From NCBI RefSeq assembly GCF_014324365.1, contig NZ_QEIG01000004.1, positions 62,001 through 126,000 of the forward strand: a stretch of DNA of 64,000 nucleotides, in the 5' to 3' direction. This document shows positions 37,007-46,643 of this stretch, in pieces. The DNA comes from Algoriphagus sp. AK58 (GTDB taxonomy: Bacteria; Bacteroidota; Bacteroidia; Cytophagales; Cyclobacteriaceae). The translations under genes were made by a program, and so were the position numbers. How positions within the stretch are numbered: position 1 is the first letter of the stretch; each line of letters begins with the position of its first letter. The notes beneath the pieces were generated by a model. It was not told the DNA's origin and ran no database searches. It saw only the letters and a list, made by a program, of their open reading frames with translations.

Positions 37007-38326
37007 TTGAAAAAAGTTGCCTTTTATACACTCGGTTGCAAGCTAAATTTCTCAGAAACGTCTACAATCAGCAGACAATTTGAAGAAAAAGGCTACCTGA
37101 AAGTCGATTTTCAGGAAAATCCCGACATTTTCATCATCAACACCTGTTCGGTGACCGAGAATGCCGATAAAAAGTGTAAAAAGATTGTCAAGGAGGCCAA
37201 AAAGATATCTCCCAACTCTTATGTAGCCATCATCGGCTGCTATGCGCAACTCAAACCCACCGAAATTTCCGAAATCGAAGGAGTAGACGCGGTACTTGGT
37301 GCTGCCGAAAAATTCCGACTACACGAACTTCTGGGCGACTTTGCCAAAGAACAGGAAGCCAAAGTTCTCGCAAGCGAAATCACCGAAGCCAAATCCTTTA
37401 ATAACGCCTACTCAATTAATGACCGCACTCGGACTTTTCTGAAAGTTCAGGACGGATGCAATTACGGCTGTGCTTTCTGCACTATTCCTTTGGCCAGAGG
37501 AAAAAGCCGAAGCAATACCATCGAGTCTGTGTTGGCTTCAGCCCGGGAAATCGCCGCTACCGATGTGAAGGAAATCGTCTTGACCGGTGTCAATATAGGA
37601 GACTTCGGCATCGTGGAAGGAAAACGAGTGGAGCGATTTGCGGATTTAGTGGTGGCACTGGATGAGGTAGAAGGGATCGACCGATTCCGAATCTCTTCCA
37701 TCGAACCCAACCTCCTGACCAACGAGATCATCGAGTTTGTCTCCCGATCCAAGCGATTTGTTCCCCACTTCCATATTCCTCTTCAGTCAGGCTCCAACAC
37801 TATATTAAGGAGAATGGGTCGCCGTTACCTTCGTGAACTTTACGAAGACCGTGTCAGCAAAATCAAAACCCTGATGCCGAATGCCTGCATCGGTGTGGAT
37901 GTGATCGTGGGCTTTCCGGGGGAGACAGATGAACTTTTCCTTGAAACTTACAACTTCCTCAACGAGCTGAATATTTCTTACCTCCACGTATTTACCTATT
38001 CCGAGCGGGCTAATACCCGAGCTGTGGAGATGGATGGCATTGTGCCCTTGAAAAAGCGAAACGAGCGATCCAAGATGCTGAGAATCCTTTCTGAGAAAAA
38101 GAGAAGAAAGTTTTATGAGGAAAATCTGGGGCAGACCTTTACCGTTCTTTTTGAAGAAGACGTGGAAGATGGCAAGATGCATGGCTTCACCGAAAACTAC
38201 ATCCGAGTGGCTGCCAAGTACGACCCCATGCTCGTCAACGAACTCAAGCAAGTCACCCTGGATGCTATCAACGCTGCCGGAAACGTAGAGGTAAGGGAGC
38301 CGGAGATGGTATTCGAAAAGCATTAA
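37007..38326 (+). CDS. mtaB: tRNA (N6-threonylcarbamoyladenosine(37)-C2)-methylthiotransferase
   Basis: 439 aa. Methylthiotransferase N-terminal domain with three cluster-binding cysteines (TLGCKLNFSE, INTCSVTENADKKC, AIIGCYAQ), radical SAM motif CNYGCAFCTIP (CxxxCxxC), and a C-terminal TRAM domain. TLGCKLNFSE and overall length fit MtaB rather than MiaB or RimO. It adds a methylthio group to t6A37 of ANN-decoding tRNAs. The start is TTG at 37007 with AAGGAG 6 bp upstream, an unusually good Shine-Dalgarno for this phylum; no ATG precedes the first motif. Confidence 0.93.
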   Translation: MKKVAFYTLGCKLNFSETSTISRQFEEKGYLKVDFQENPDIFIINTCSVTENADKKCKKIVKEAKKISPNSYVAIIGCYAQLKPTEISEIEGVDAVLGAAEKFRLHELLGDFAKEQEAKVLASEITEAKSFNNAYSINDRTRTFLKVQDGCNYGCAFCTIPLARGKSRSNTIESVLASAREIAATDVKEIVLTGVNIGDFGIVEGKRVERFADLVVALDEVEGIDRFRISSIEPNLLTNEIIEFVSRSKRFVPHFHIPLQSGSNTILRRMGRRYLRELYEDRVSKIKTLMPNACIGVDVIVGFPGETDELFLETYNFLNELNISYLHVFTYSERANTRAVEMDGIVPLKKRNERSKMLRILSEKKRRKFYEENLGQTFTVLFEEDVEDGKMHGFTENYIRVAAKYDPMLVNELKQVTLDAINAAGNVEVREPEMVFEKH

Positions 38327-38477
38327 TTCCCAAACCATTTCAAATTTCACCCCTTCGAGACTCCAAGTCTGTGATATTTTTTTACCTCGGCACATGGGTA
38401 TTGGGAGAAGTTGGATTTTATTGCTGAGGTAAGGAAATGGTGTTTTTCTTGGTCGGATTAGAAATCCTATCATATGA

Positions 38478-38500
38478 CCTCGGAATTTCAAATTCCGAGG
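38478..38500. repeat. Perfect palindrome between convergent genes
   Basis: CCTCGGAATTT and AAATTCCGAGG are 11-bp arms around one C, in the 300-bp gap between mtaB and the convergent DUF1254 genes. A second short palindrome, GGATTAGAAATCC, precedes it (38455-38467). It may terminate both transcripts or belong to a REP-like family (see 42060, 56053, 56086). Confidence 0.6.
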
Positions 38501-38630
38501 ACCGCAAGGAAAGTAAAGCCTTACCGGGAATTCAAACCTCTTTCCTACTCGACAAACGTGAAATAATACCAAAAGGGCCTGGTCAAAGGGTTTGGTGGAA
38601 CCCTAATTGTACAACTTTCTCATCTCCTGA

Positions 38631-40049
38631 TTATTGGGCTTTTGTAATGGCCGGAGGAGCCCAAGAACCATCCATGGCTGCTTGCTCAGGACCATACACC
38701 CTCAGCACCAGATAAAACGGTTCCTTTGGGGCGGGCAGCCAGTTTGCTTTTTGCTCTGAACCGGCAGGCATATCAGGTTGGATGTAAATTGTAAACCCAC
38801 CGTCCTTGTCATAAACCAAGCCTTCTGTAGTTGAATTTATCAGAAACCGATTGATCGGGTTTTTGACCATGTATCCGGCCACACCATCCGCTTGCTTATT
38901 GTACATGGTGATCGACCAGAAATACTTAGCTGGAGGGATATCCGACTTGTTGAAGTGGACCTTGTAGTTATGTTTGCTTCCGTCCAGAACTTCATTATCT
39001 GCATCCACATAGGCTATCGGATAGAACGCTTCCGCCTTATCGTTGGCATAGATACCCACCATCACTGCTGCTGCACGCAACAACCAATCTCCTTTGTAAA
39101 ATTCCCTTGGCCCAAAGGCTTCCATCATATTCCAGCCATTTACCCGCTGGGCAATATTTTCGGCCTTATCCTGAATGTCCGTAATGGCAGCCTTTATCCC
39201 TTTATCAATGGCTGCAAGTACTTCTGGGGAATACTTGGTTGAATCGAAATCAGCACCAGGTGTTATGCCTATTTTCTCAAAGCGCTGAAGCGCCTCGCTG
39301 TCTTCGGCATGAAAAGGCTGTACCATGCTCAGGTAAAAATTGACATATTTAATAAATCTGGCGTCTCCAAATTCTTCAGGATTGAGTGGCACCCAATCTA
39401 TTTTGGGAACCGGTAAAGGCTCCTTGCCATTGAATTCGTTTAGAGATTGAAGTTTGTATCCTTTTTGGATCTGCAGCACATTCGGAAGGTCGTCATTTCC
39501 TTTGAGCTGGGTCCTTCCTATAATGGTGACGAACTGGCTCTCACTGTAAAAAACAGCCTTAAACTTATCTGTTGGTATTTCACCCGTGTAACCCGGTCCC
39601 ACAAACAGGTAATCCCCAGCTTCTGTGCCCGTGGTACGGGTGCCTATGAATGCAAAATTGTGGGTAAAAAGGTCTATGCATTGAAACACATAGTATCTAT
39701 CCTTTATTTCCGGGATGGAGAGTACCATGGGTTCAGCCCTTAAATCCAGACCGAAGGGAGTATAAGGTGTATCTCCATTCATGGTGACCACATCCTTTCG
39801 GGTATCATCTGCAGGAATGGTATCATTCGTAATCCGGTTGAGGGGTCCGCGATAACCCGGGCTTTGGGGAGCTGCGGAAAAGTATTGGGCCTGGTACCCC
39901 ATCAGCAATGGATAGGAGAAAATATAGGCTTCTTTGGCAATCGATTCAGCCTCATCGATATCTGTGGTAAGGATGGACTGTTTTTCGGGAAAGCATGATT
40001 GAAACATCCATACCAAACCCAAACAAAGGGTAAGAGAAAACTTTTTCAT
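38631..40049 (-). CDS. DUF1254/DUF1214 lipoprotein, copy B
   Basis: 472 aa. Lipoprotein signal (LVWMFQSC). N-terminal DUF1254 (AKEAYIFSYPLLMGYQ, VVTMNGDTPYTPFGLDLRAEPMVLSIPEI, YYVFQCIDLFTHNFAFIGTRTTG) and C-terminal DUF1214 (YKVHFNKSDIPPAKYFWSITMY, WLPAPKEPFYLVLRVYGP). It follows its paralogue at 40062 with a 12-bp gap, so they form an operon. Proteins of this family are exported and of unknown biochemical role. The paralogue differs enough that the duplication is not recent. Confidence 0.88.
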   Translation of the reverse strand: MKKFSLTLCLGLVWMFQSCFPEKQSILTTDIDEAESIAKEAYIFSYPLLMGYQAQYFSAAPQSPGYRGPLNRITNDTIPADDTRKDVVTMNGDTPYTPFGLDLRAEPMVLSIPEIKDRYYVFQCIDLFTHNFAFIGTRTTGTEAGDYLFVGPGYTGEIPTDKFKAVFYSESQFVTIIGRTQLKGNDDLPNVLQIQKGYKLQSLNEFNGKEPLPVPKIDWVPLNPEEFGDARFIKYVNFYLSMVQPFHAEDSEALQRFEKIGITPGADFDSTKYSPEVLAAIDKGIKAAITDIQDKAENIAQRVNGWNMMEAFGPREFYKGDWLLRAAAVMVGIYANDKAEAFYPIAYVDADNEVLDGSKHNYKVHFNKSDIPPAKYFWSITMYNKQADGVAGYMVKNPINRFLINSTTEGLVYDKDGGFTIYIQPDMPAGSEQKANWLPAPKEPFYLVLRVYGPEQAAMDGSWAPPAITKAQ

Positions 40050-40061
40050 TGCGTGCTTTTA

Positions 40062-41489
40062 TTAATTGTTGGCAATCATTTTCGGGTTCACCCATTTTCC
40101 CTGCAATACCTCTTCCTTAGGCCCATAAAGCCTCATCACAGCATAAAAAGGACCTGAGGGAGCAGGCAGCCAATTTGATTCAAGCGCCTTACCCGGCGAT
40201 TCATCCTGAATGTAGAAGGTGATAGAGCCGTCTTGGTTTTTGACAAAACTATTGGCATGGGTAGAGCTGATCAGGTATTTGTTTAAGGGGTTGTCGACCA
40301 ACAGTTGAGTTTTCCCGTCGTACATGGTCAGTGACCAAAACGATTGCACGGGTGGCAATTGACCCGGTTCAAATGTGAGGGTATACTTATGTTTGGAGGC
40401 ATCGAGGGACTCCCCAAGGTGATCGGTTAGATACATGGGATAAGTCGCCTCCTGGGCTGAATTCCCATAAATCCCCAAAAAAGCCCCGACAGCCCTGAGC
40501 AAATAGAAATCGTCGAATCCGTAATTTTCTTTTGCACTTTTTTCCAGGAATTCCCGGGTTCCAAATATTTTGGAGCTTCCCAATGGATCGGATGACTGGG
40601 ATTTAATAAAGGCATTCATCTCCTCAAATCCTTCGCTCACGCCCTTCTTGATTGCCTCCTGTATTTCCGGATTGAAAGAAGTCAGCTCAAATCCCTGCTT
40701 AGTTCCAATCCCCAATTTTGCAAACTCCGCAAATAAAGAATCCTCCTTTTCAATAGGTTCAATAAACTGGACAATGGCATCAAAGTAGCGGAATGAGGCT
40801 TCGGTAAATTGATCTCCCTCTACCCATTCTGGAAACACATTCTGGAATTTATTTTCCACAGCTGCTTTGCCCAGATACTCGTTGAGCGTCTGTACCTGAT
40901 AGTCATTCTGCAGTTTTTTTACATTATCCAGATCGTTGGCATCAAAGAGCTGGGTACGGATAATCGTAAAAAAAAGCCCTGTTTCGCAGCGCACTACCTG
41001 GGTAATCCCTTTCGGAATTTCACCCTCCCAATCCTGGTTTGCGATCAGGTAGTTTCCGGCTTTGTGGCCCGTGGTTAAAGAACCGATGTAGAAAAAGTTG
41101 TGGGTATATAAATCGATCAACTGGAAGCTATAGTATCGGTCCGGGTCAACTTCAGGAACAGACAAAACGAGGGGCTCATTTCGAATGTCACTCCAAAACA
41201 TACAATAGGGGGTGTCGGAATTTGGGGTCACGATTGCTTTATCCTGTGGGGAGAATAGTCGCGCTTCACAAGACTTTTCATTGAACTCCCCCTTGTAATC
41301 GCCGGAATTTTTATCGATGGTATTCGCATAGAGCGCCTTATAATTCATGACCATGGGAAATCCATAAATAAATGCTTTTTTGGCTATTTCCCGGGCTTCG
41401 GAAGGATTAAGTTCTCTGTTTTTTTGGCATTGGGTAAAAAGAAGGATGCCCAAAATCAGGAAAAGGAAAAATCTGGATGTATGTACCAT
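40062..41489 (-). CDS. DUF1254/DUF1214 lipoprotein, copy A
   Basis: 475 aa. Lipoprotein signal (ILLFTQC). DUF1254 part: AKKAFIYGFPMVMNYK, AIVTPNSDTPYCMFWSDIRNEPLVLSVPEV, YYSFQLIDLYTHNFFYIGSLTTG. DUF1214 part: YTLTFEPGQLPPVQSFWSLTMYDG, NWLPAPSGPFYAVMRLYGP. First gene of a two-gene operon with copy B; the whole architecture is shared along the length. Function unknown; probably periplasmic or outer-membrane anchored. Confidence 0.88.
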   Translation of the reverse strand: MVHTSRFFLFLILGILLFTQCQKNRELNPSEAREIAKKAFIYGFPMVMNYKALYANTIDKNSGDYKGEFNEKSCEARLFSPQDKAIVTPNSDTPYCMFWSDIRNEPLVLSVPEVDPDRYYSFQLIDLYTHNFFYIGSLTTGHKAGNYLIANQDWEGEIPKGITQVVRCETGLFFTIIRTQLFDANDLDNVKKLQNDYQVQTLNEYLGKAAVENKFQNVFPEWVEGDQFTEASFRYFDAIVQFIEPIEKEDSLFAEFAKLGIGTKQGFELTSFNPEIQEAIKKGVSEGFEEMNAFIKSQSSDPLGSSKIFGTREFLEKSAKENYGFDDFYLLRAVGAFLGIYGNSAQEATYPMYLTDHLGESLDASKHKYTLTFEPGQLPPVQSFWSLTMYDGKTQLLVDNPLNKYLISSTHANSFVKNQDGSITFYIQDESPGKALESNWLPAPSGPFYAVMRLYGPKEEVLQGKWVNPKMIANN

Positions 41490-42547
41490 TTAGTTCGTGT
41501 TGGTTGAATTGAAAAACTGATTTCAAAAAGAACTTGACTAAAGGAAGAATTAAAAAAAACCTCCTCAAAAACATGCAACCTAAGACCTGACAAGCATGGC
41601 TGAAATAGCTAAAACTAAGCTAGAAAGAGCCGATTTCAGGAATATTGATCCACCGTAAATGGTTTCAATGACTTAATTAACTTATCTTTTTGATTTTATT
41701 CAAGAAAAAATGTAATTATTGTGCCTATCAATTTATCGTTTCTTTATTAAACTGATTTTTATTTTTCCTTTAATGCTATTGAAAATAGGTTTTGGTTGTA
41801 AGTTTTCAAACTAGAAAACGCTTGGCTAAATCCCAGCAATTCTTCTACCCTTTCTGAATAGGAATTAGATATAAGTGAGGGGTTGATGAGTAATTTTTTA
41901 AGAATTTAAAGGGTAAGGATTCCGGCTTAGTCAGATCGTCGAGTCTCGGGTTAAAGTAGCCGAATTTAGCTTAAGCCATGAGAGGGGATTTTGAGGGAAG
42001 GTTTCTCAACAGAAATGATCAAGGGAGAATTTGGATACCGGGGTATAGAACTGATTTTTTGGTCGGATTGAAAATCCTACCAAAGATGGCCCAAACACCA
42101 AATGTCTAGTATTAGGAAATCACTTTACACCCTCTTTAAAATGACTCCGAGTAGAAGGGCATTTTGTGAGTCCTTAAAAATCCAGTCCAAATTTTCAACA
42201 TTCGAGTAACAAGGGCTTTTGAAAATATCCAAAGACCTCTTTGAAGGTGGAGGCCCTTTCTTCCCCTTTGGGGTCCAGGCTCAACCCCCTTAAATATCCT
42301 CAGCTCCAGCGGAGGTCATGAAGAATCACGATCCTTCGGATCTCCTTTAAAGACAATTCCTCTATCCTAACCAGTGAAATCTTGGAACACGCAACTCCCA
42401 AGAAGCAACGATATCCATCACCGCAGGCGGGAGCCCGTGGTTGCCACATCCCTTCCAACTTTAGCCACGCAGTGGTGAAACTTTTCTTCCCCACTTCCAT
42501 TCCTAACATTTTTTTTTAATTTCATCCTAGGCAAAAAACCATTTTTT
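41490..42547. other. Long intergenic region with decayed repeat DNA
   Basis: About 1.06 kb between divergent genes, without a convincing ORF. The first half is AT-rich. A short palindrome GGATTGAAAATCC at 42065-42077 is preceded by TTGGTC, the same as before the palindrome at 38455. The segment 42,295-42,480 has the composition of dispersed palindromic repeats, and its minus-strand ORFs look spurious. The glgB promoter should lie in the last 100 bp but was not assigned. Confidence 0.4.
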
Positions 42548-44563
42548 GTGAAAGACCCAATGCAATTACCACTGATCGCCGACGAACCCTGGCTCAAACC
42601 TTTTGAAGCCGTAATCAAAAAGCGATACGACAATTTCCAATCCGCCATCCGTACTATCAACGATTTCTCCGGTAACATCCTGGAGTTTGCCCGAATGCAT
42701 GAGTACTATGGAATCCAATTCGATAAAATCCGCAATGGCTGGATCTATCGGGAATGGGCACCGGCTGCCAAGGCCCTTTTCCTCATGGGCGATTTCAACT
42801 GGTGGGACCGCAATTCCCATCCCCTTCGCCGCAATCACCGGGGAGATTGGGAGATCTTCCTGCCTTTAGAGCAATACAAGCATACGTTTGTCCATGGAAG
42901 CCGAATCAAAGTCCGTGTCATCGGTGCCAATGAAACCGATCTGGACCGTATTCCGGCCTATATACGTCGGGTGATTCAGGACGAGTCCACCCATGACTTT
43001 GCCGGGCAACTCTGGTTTCCAGAAAGCGAATTTGGCTGGACCGATCAGGAATTTTCCCTGAAAGAAGCTGCCCAAATGCCCTTGATCTACGAATGCCATG
43101 TGGGCATGGCCCAGGAAAAACTCGGGGTCGGCACCTATAAAGAATTCGAGGAACTCATCCTCCCCCGCATCAAAGCCGGGGGCTACAATGCCATACAAAT
43201 GATGGCGGTCATGGAACACCCCTATTACGGTTCCTTCGGCTATCATGTCTCCAATTTCTTTGCGCCTTCCTCCCGATTTGGGACACCGGAAGAATTGAAA
43301 AGCCTGATCAATACTGCCCACCGCATGGGCATCGCCGTCATCATGGACATCGTGCATTCCCATGCGGTGAAAAACGTGCTCGAAGGCCTCAATGAATTTG
43401 ACGGAAGTGCCGATCAATACTTTCATCCCGGACCCAGAGGGTATCACGAGGGCTGGGACTCCAAGCTTTTCAACTATGGCAAGTGGGAAGTGCAACAGTT
43501 TCTCCTCTCCAATATCCGCTACTGGCTGGAGGAGTTTCACTTTGACGGATTCCGCTTCGACGGGGCCACTTCCATGCTCTACCATCACCACGGACATGTG
43601 TCTTTTGATTCGGCGGAGAAGTACTTCGATGCAGGAGTGGACGAAGAGGCCGTACTCTATTTTCAGCTGGCCAATACGCTGATTCATGGACTCAAGCCCC
43701 AGGCGATTTCCATAGCCGAAGAGGTCAGCGGCATGCCGGGACTGAGTCGAAAAGTGGAAGATGGAGGTCTTGGTTTCAATTTCCGTCTGGCCATGGGGAT
43801 TCCTGATTTCTGGATCAAGACACTGAAGCACAAGCTGGATGAGCAGTGGGACATGTTTGAGCTATGGCACGAGTTGACCAACCGACCGCTTCGGGAAAAA
43901 TCCATCGCCTATGCCGAGAGTCACGATCAGGCGCTGGTCGGGGACAAAAGCATTGCCTTCTGGCTGATGGACAAGGAGATGTACTTCTCCATGTCCGTCT
44001 TGGAGCAAAACTTGGTGGTGGATCGGGGCATCGCCCTGCACAAACTGATCCGCATGATCACGCTCACGCTGGGCGGTGAGGGCTACCTCAACTTTATCGG
44101 CAATGAATTCGGGCATCCCGAGTGGGTGGACTTCCCCCGACTGGGCAACGACTGGAGCTACCAATACGCCCGTCGGCAGTGGTCACTCGTGGATACGCCT
44201 CACCTACGCTACCGCCAACTCGACGCCTGGGATAAGGTCATGATCCAACTCGCCACCGAACACCGACTCCTCTCCACCCCTCCTGCCGAGCAACTCTTCC
44301 TCGATCCCGACAAGAAGATCCTAGCCTATACCCGTGGGGGATTGATCTTTGTATTTTCTTTCCATCCTACCGAGTCCTTTTTCGGTTTCCCGATCCGTAT
44401 GCCCGAGGCAGGAACTTATCATATCCTGCTCAATTCCGATGAAAAAATCTACGGGGGCTTCGAGCGCCTTGAAAAGTCCATCGCCTACCCTACGGACAAA
44501 GACCAACAGGTGCATTTGTATGTGCCGAACCGGGTGGTGATGGTGATGGAGAGGAAAAAATAA
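42548..44563 (+). CDS. glgB: 1,4-alpha-glucan branching enzyme, GH13_8 (eukaryote-like) type
   Basis: 671 aa from GTG at 42548; an ATG at 42560 is the alternative start. CBM48-like N-terminal domain (IYREWAPAAKALFLMGDFNWW), then the GH13 barrel: GGYNAIQMMAVMEHPYYGSFGYHV, MDIVHSHA, GFRFDGATSMLYHHHG with the nucleophile Asp near residue 338, IAEEVSGMPG with the acid Glu near 391, and AYAESHDQALVGDK. GGEGYLNFIGNEFGHPEWVD and the all-beta C-terminus follow. Sequence order and wording follow plant and animal branching enzymes rather than the usual bacterial GH13_9 GlgB. It introduces alpha-1,6 branches in glycogen. No glgA, glgC or glgP is adjacent. Confidence 0.95.
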   Translation: MKDPMQLPLIADEPWLKPFEAVIKKRYDNFQSAIRTINDFSGNILEFARMHEYYGIQFDKIRNGWIYREWAPAAKALFLMGDFNWWDRNSHPLRRNHRGDWEIFLPLEQYKHTFVHGSRIKVRVIGANETDLDRIPAYIRRVIQDESTHDFAGQLWFPESEFGWTDQEFSLKEAAQMPLIYECHVGMAQEKLGVGTYKEFEELILPRIKAGGYNAIQMMAVMEHPYYGSFGYHVSNFFAPSSRFGTPEELKSLINTAHRMGIAVIMDIVHSHAVKNVLEGLNEFDGSADQYFHPGPRGYHEGWDSKLFNYGKWEVQQFLLSNIRYWLEEFHFDGFRFDGATSMLYHHHGHVSFDSAEKYFDAGVDEEAVLYFQLANTLIHGLKPQAISIAEEVSGMPGLSRKVEDGGLGFNFRLAMGIPDFWIKTLKHKLDEQWDMFELWHELTNRPLREKSIAYAESHDQALVGDKSIAFWLMDKEMYFSMSVLEQNLVVDRGIALHKLIRMITLTLGGEGYLNFIGNEFGHPEWVDFPRLGNDWSYQYARRQWSLVDTPHLRYRQLDAWDKVMIQLATEHRLLSTPPAEQLFLDPDKKILAYTRGGLIFVFSFHPTESFFGFPIRMPEAGTYHILLNSDEKIYGGFERLEKSIAYPTDKDQQVHLYVPNRVVMVMERKK

Positions 44564-44743
44564 AGGAATAAAAGTGGATTAATTGATCCAAATCTGAATC
44601 GAAATTACTTTTGAAGTACTTTAAAATAAAAGTTAAGGAAAGTTGCGTCTAGATTAAACTTCTCTTTTTATAGTCGAGGTTTGTGACCACACCTCCGTAT
44701 TCCTTCAAATTTTTAATTTGCTTTCCTTAGAAATCACGGTTTT

Positions 44744-44954
44744 ATGGAAGAACGACATACAAAAGTACTTGGGAAAATTTTTGATGCAGGTCCTGAGGGT
44801 TTCCAAGGCAGCATGAGTGCAAAAAAATACATGTCCATCACCCAAGTTTCCAATGCAACAACTACCAGATACCTGCAATACCTCTATGAGCGGGGTATGC
44901 TGACCAAATCGGGGCAGGGTGTCGGTGCGGTATGCGTTGAACTTTTCTTTGTAA
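44744..44954 (+). pseudogene. Remnant of a Fic-family protein (C-terminal winged helix, frameshifted)
   Basis: The open frame from 44744 begins ERHTKVLGKIFDAGPEGFQG and SAKKYMSITQVSNATTTRYL, which is the C-terminal winged-helix part of many Fic/DUF4172 proteins. The catalytic HPFxxGNGR domain is missing upstream. A shift of one base near 44,915 restores the expected family ending RVSVRYALNFSL followed by TAA at 44952-44954, whereas the uninterrupted frame runs on to 45034 into unrelated residues. So this is a truncated and frameshifted leftover, not a functional gene. Confidence 0.75.
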
Positions 44955-45016
44955 AAAACAATAATGAGAAGCATTTCTGGTTGGCTTCTAAGAGGTGGGT
45001 GAGTATCAGCTTCGGT

Positions 45017-45634
45017 TCAGGATTTCATATTTGAATCACTTTTCCATAATAAATAAGCATGTAGTCCTATCCAAAAAAAGTACATCCCAAAACCAATTCG
45101 CTGACCAACTCCTGGAATTTCAGGAAAAATAAAAGTCCAATTGCCACAAACAATGCTAAGCCAAGTAATGATTAATCCAATCCATCGGCCATTATTCCAA
45201 TAGCTGATTTTATTCATTAATCGTGGGAAGGTGAAGGCACCTATCAGAAAGAAAATGTAAGAACCAACGCTTCCAATACTGTGCAAAATCATAGTGGTGG
45301 AATTCCTATCTTCAAAATCTCCCGGAAAAATCCCTGCCAAAGCCATGAATAATCCGCTCCCGACAATGCCTATAAGAGGCCATTTGTTGGAATTGTTTTC
45401 TTTCAGGTATTGGAAAAGTCCATAACCAAACAGAGAAATCATCAAACCGGGCAGTATATAGCCAAACAAATTAAATACCCAGCGGTTGGCCACATCCATT
45501 GACCCCAATTCACTGACAGCTTTGGTCAGATGACTGTATTCTGGTCTACCACTGCTAATTGACAGGTAGGTCATGACAAATAAAGCAGGTGCCAGAAGTC
45601 CCAACAAAGCATATACTTTTTGTGGATGCTTCAT
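45017..45634 (-). CDS. DUF998-family membrane protein
   Basis: 205 aa with six hydrophobic segments. The opening (LLGLLAPALFVMTYLSISSGRPEYSHLTKAVSELGSMDVANRW) and the loop GIFPGDFEDRNSTTMILHSIGSVGSYIFFLIG are typical of DUF998. Integral membrane protein without a known activity. Its ATG overlaps the stop of the small exported protein gene (45631-45634), so they are co-translated, downstream of a Crp/Fnr regulator gene on the same strand. Confidence 0.85.
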   Translation of the reverse strand: MKHPQKVYALLGLLAPALFVMTYLSISSGRPEYSHLTKAVSELGSMDVANRWVFNLFGYILPGLMISLFGYGLFQYLKENNSNKWPLIGIVGSGLFMALAGIFPGDFEDRNSTTMILHSIGSVGSYIFFLIGAFTFPRLMNKISYWNNGRWIGLIITWLSIVCGNWTFIFPEIPGVGQRIGFGMYFFWIGLHAYLLWKSDSNMKS

Positions 45635-45903
45635 AATGCAAAAAGTCGATAGATGAAGCTCAATGGATTGTAGTACTTATGAGTTTGTTGCCTTTTTTGA
45701 TGGTAGTGGTTTCTTTCGACTTTAAACTTTTCTTTTATTGACTTTTTCGGAATAACTGCTGAATCAATCTTTTGCAAGACCGTGTCTACTTTTACTGAGT
45801 TTTGCTCTAGATCATTGCCAGGCAAATTGTTAGCCTGTTGTGCTTGGATTGGCAGGCAAGATATCCAACAAATAGAGAAAATGAGGATTAGTTTTGTTAG
45901 CAT
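45631..45903 (-). CDS. Small exported hypothetical protein
   Basis: 90 aa from the ATG at 45903, which starts a clear signal peptide (LTKLILIFSICWISCLPIQAQQ). The mature part is short, basic and Tyr/His-rich (RNHYHQKRQQTHKYYN). No family recognised. It overlaps the following DUF998 gene by 4 bp and lies 67 bp after the Crp/Fnr-like regulator, so the three may form one operon. Confidence 0.6.
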   Translation of the reverse strand: MLTKLILIFSICWISCLPIQAQQANNLPGNDLEQNSVKVDTVLQKIDSAVIPKKSIKEKFKVERNHYHQKRQQTHKYYNPLSFIYRLFAL

Positions 45904-45970
45904 ATTGAATGAAATTCTGTGATTTGCTTGCAAAACTTGTGTAGGGTTTTCAATAAAAATTTGATCTATA

Positions 45971-46546
45971 TCAAAAAGGGTCTTTTTCAGCCCTTATACG
46001 ACTCAGGGTTTCTTGTGTTATCCCTAAGTAGGAAGCGAGCATCCCTAAGGGAACTCTTGAAACTTTGCTCTTAGAGGTCTTATTAAAGTACAGGTAGCGT
46101 TCCTTTGCACTAAAAAATTTAAAAGAGAGCGAACGCTCAGAATGTTCTAAGAAATAAGAAGAAATTAGGTTCCTTCCAAATCGCTCCATTTCATGGTAGG
46201 TGGCAAAACAGTTTTCAAGGTCTTCAACCCTTATGGCAATAAGTTCGCAAGGTTCGAGCGCTTGGATGAAAAAGTTATCTGGAATATTTCTCATGAAGCT
46301 ATACACGGAGGTAATCCATTCTCCCTCAGCTGCAAAGTTGTCCGTGATTTCCTTATCGTCTTTTTGGTAATAAATACGAAGGAGTCCGGTATGGATAAAA
46401 TAGGTGTGAGTACAAATTTTCCCCGGCTGATGCAGAAATGTTCCCTTAGGTACAATGATTTCTTTGCATATTTTTTGGATAGACTCCCGCAATGAATCTG
46501 AGACAGGTATATACCTTTCTAAGTGTTGGATAAGATGAGTGAGCAT
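45971..46546 (-). CDS. Crp/Fnr-family transcriptional regulator
   Basis: 191 aa. Cyclic-nucleotide-binding-type beta barrel (PKGTFLHQPGKICTHTYFIHTGLLRIYY, ITDNFAAEGEWITS) and C-terminal helix-turn-helix (RVPLGMLASYLGITQETLSRIRAE). The ligand-contact motif of E. coli Crp is not conserved, as usual for the small Crp-like regulators of Bacteroidota. A near-palindrome (46644-46659) lies about 100 bp upstream of its start and may be its own operator. The upstream side was changed by an IS insertion at 46708. Confidence 0.9.
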   Translation of the reverse strand: MLTHLIQHLERYIPVSDSLRESIQKICKEIIVPKGTFLHQPGKICTHTYFIHTGLLRIYYQKDDKEITDNFAAEGEWITSVYSFMRNIPDNFFIQALEPCELIAIRVEDLENCFATYHEMERFGRNLISSYFLEHSERSLSFKFFSAKERYLYFNKTSKSKVSRVPLGMLASYLGITQETLSRIRAEKDPF

Positions 46547-46643
46547 AGGAATCCTTGTTAAAATTGAACAGTTGGGTATTAGAAAGAAATTTTTTTTTAG
46601 GGAAAGATAGTTTTTTAGGTTTTAAAAAAAACCAAAGGCAACT

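Noticed and set aside
37805-38572. 255-codon minus-strand ORF opposite mtaB
   Set aside because: The plus-strand frame carries all radical SAM and TRAM motifs; the opposite frame has none.
42866-43831. 321-codon minus-strand ORF opposite glgB
   Set aside because: Long, but antisense to the GH13 catalytic domain and without family features; a codon-bias shadow.
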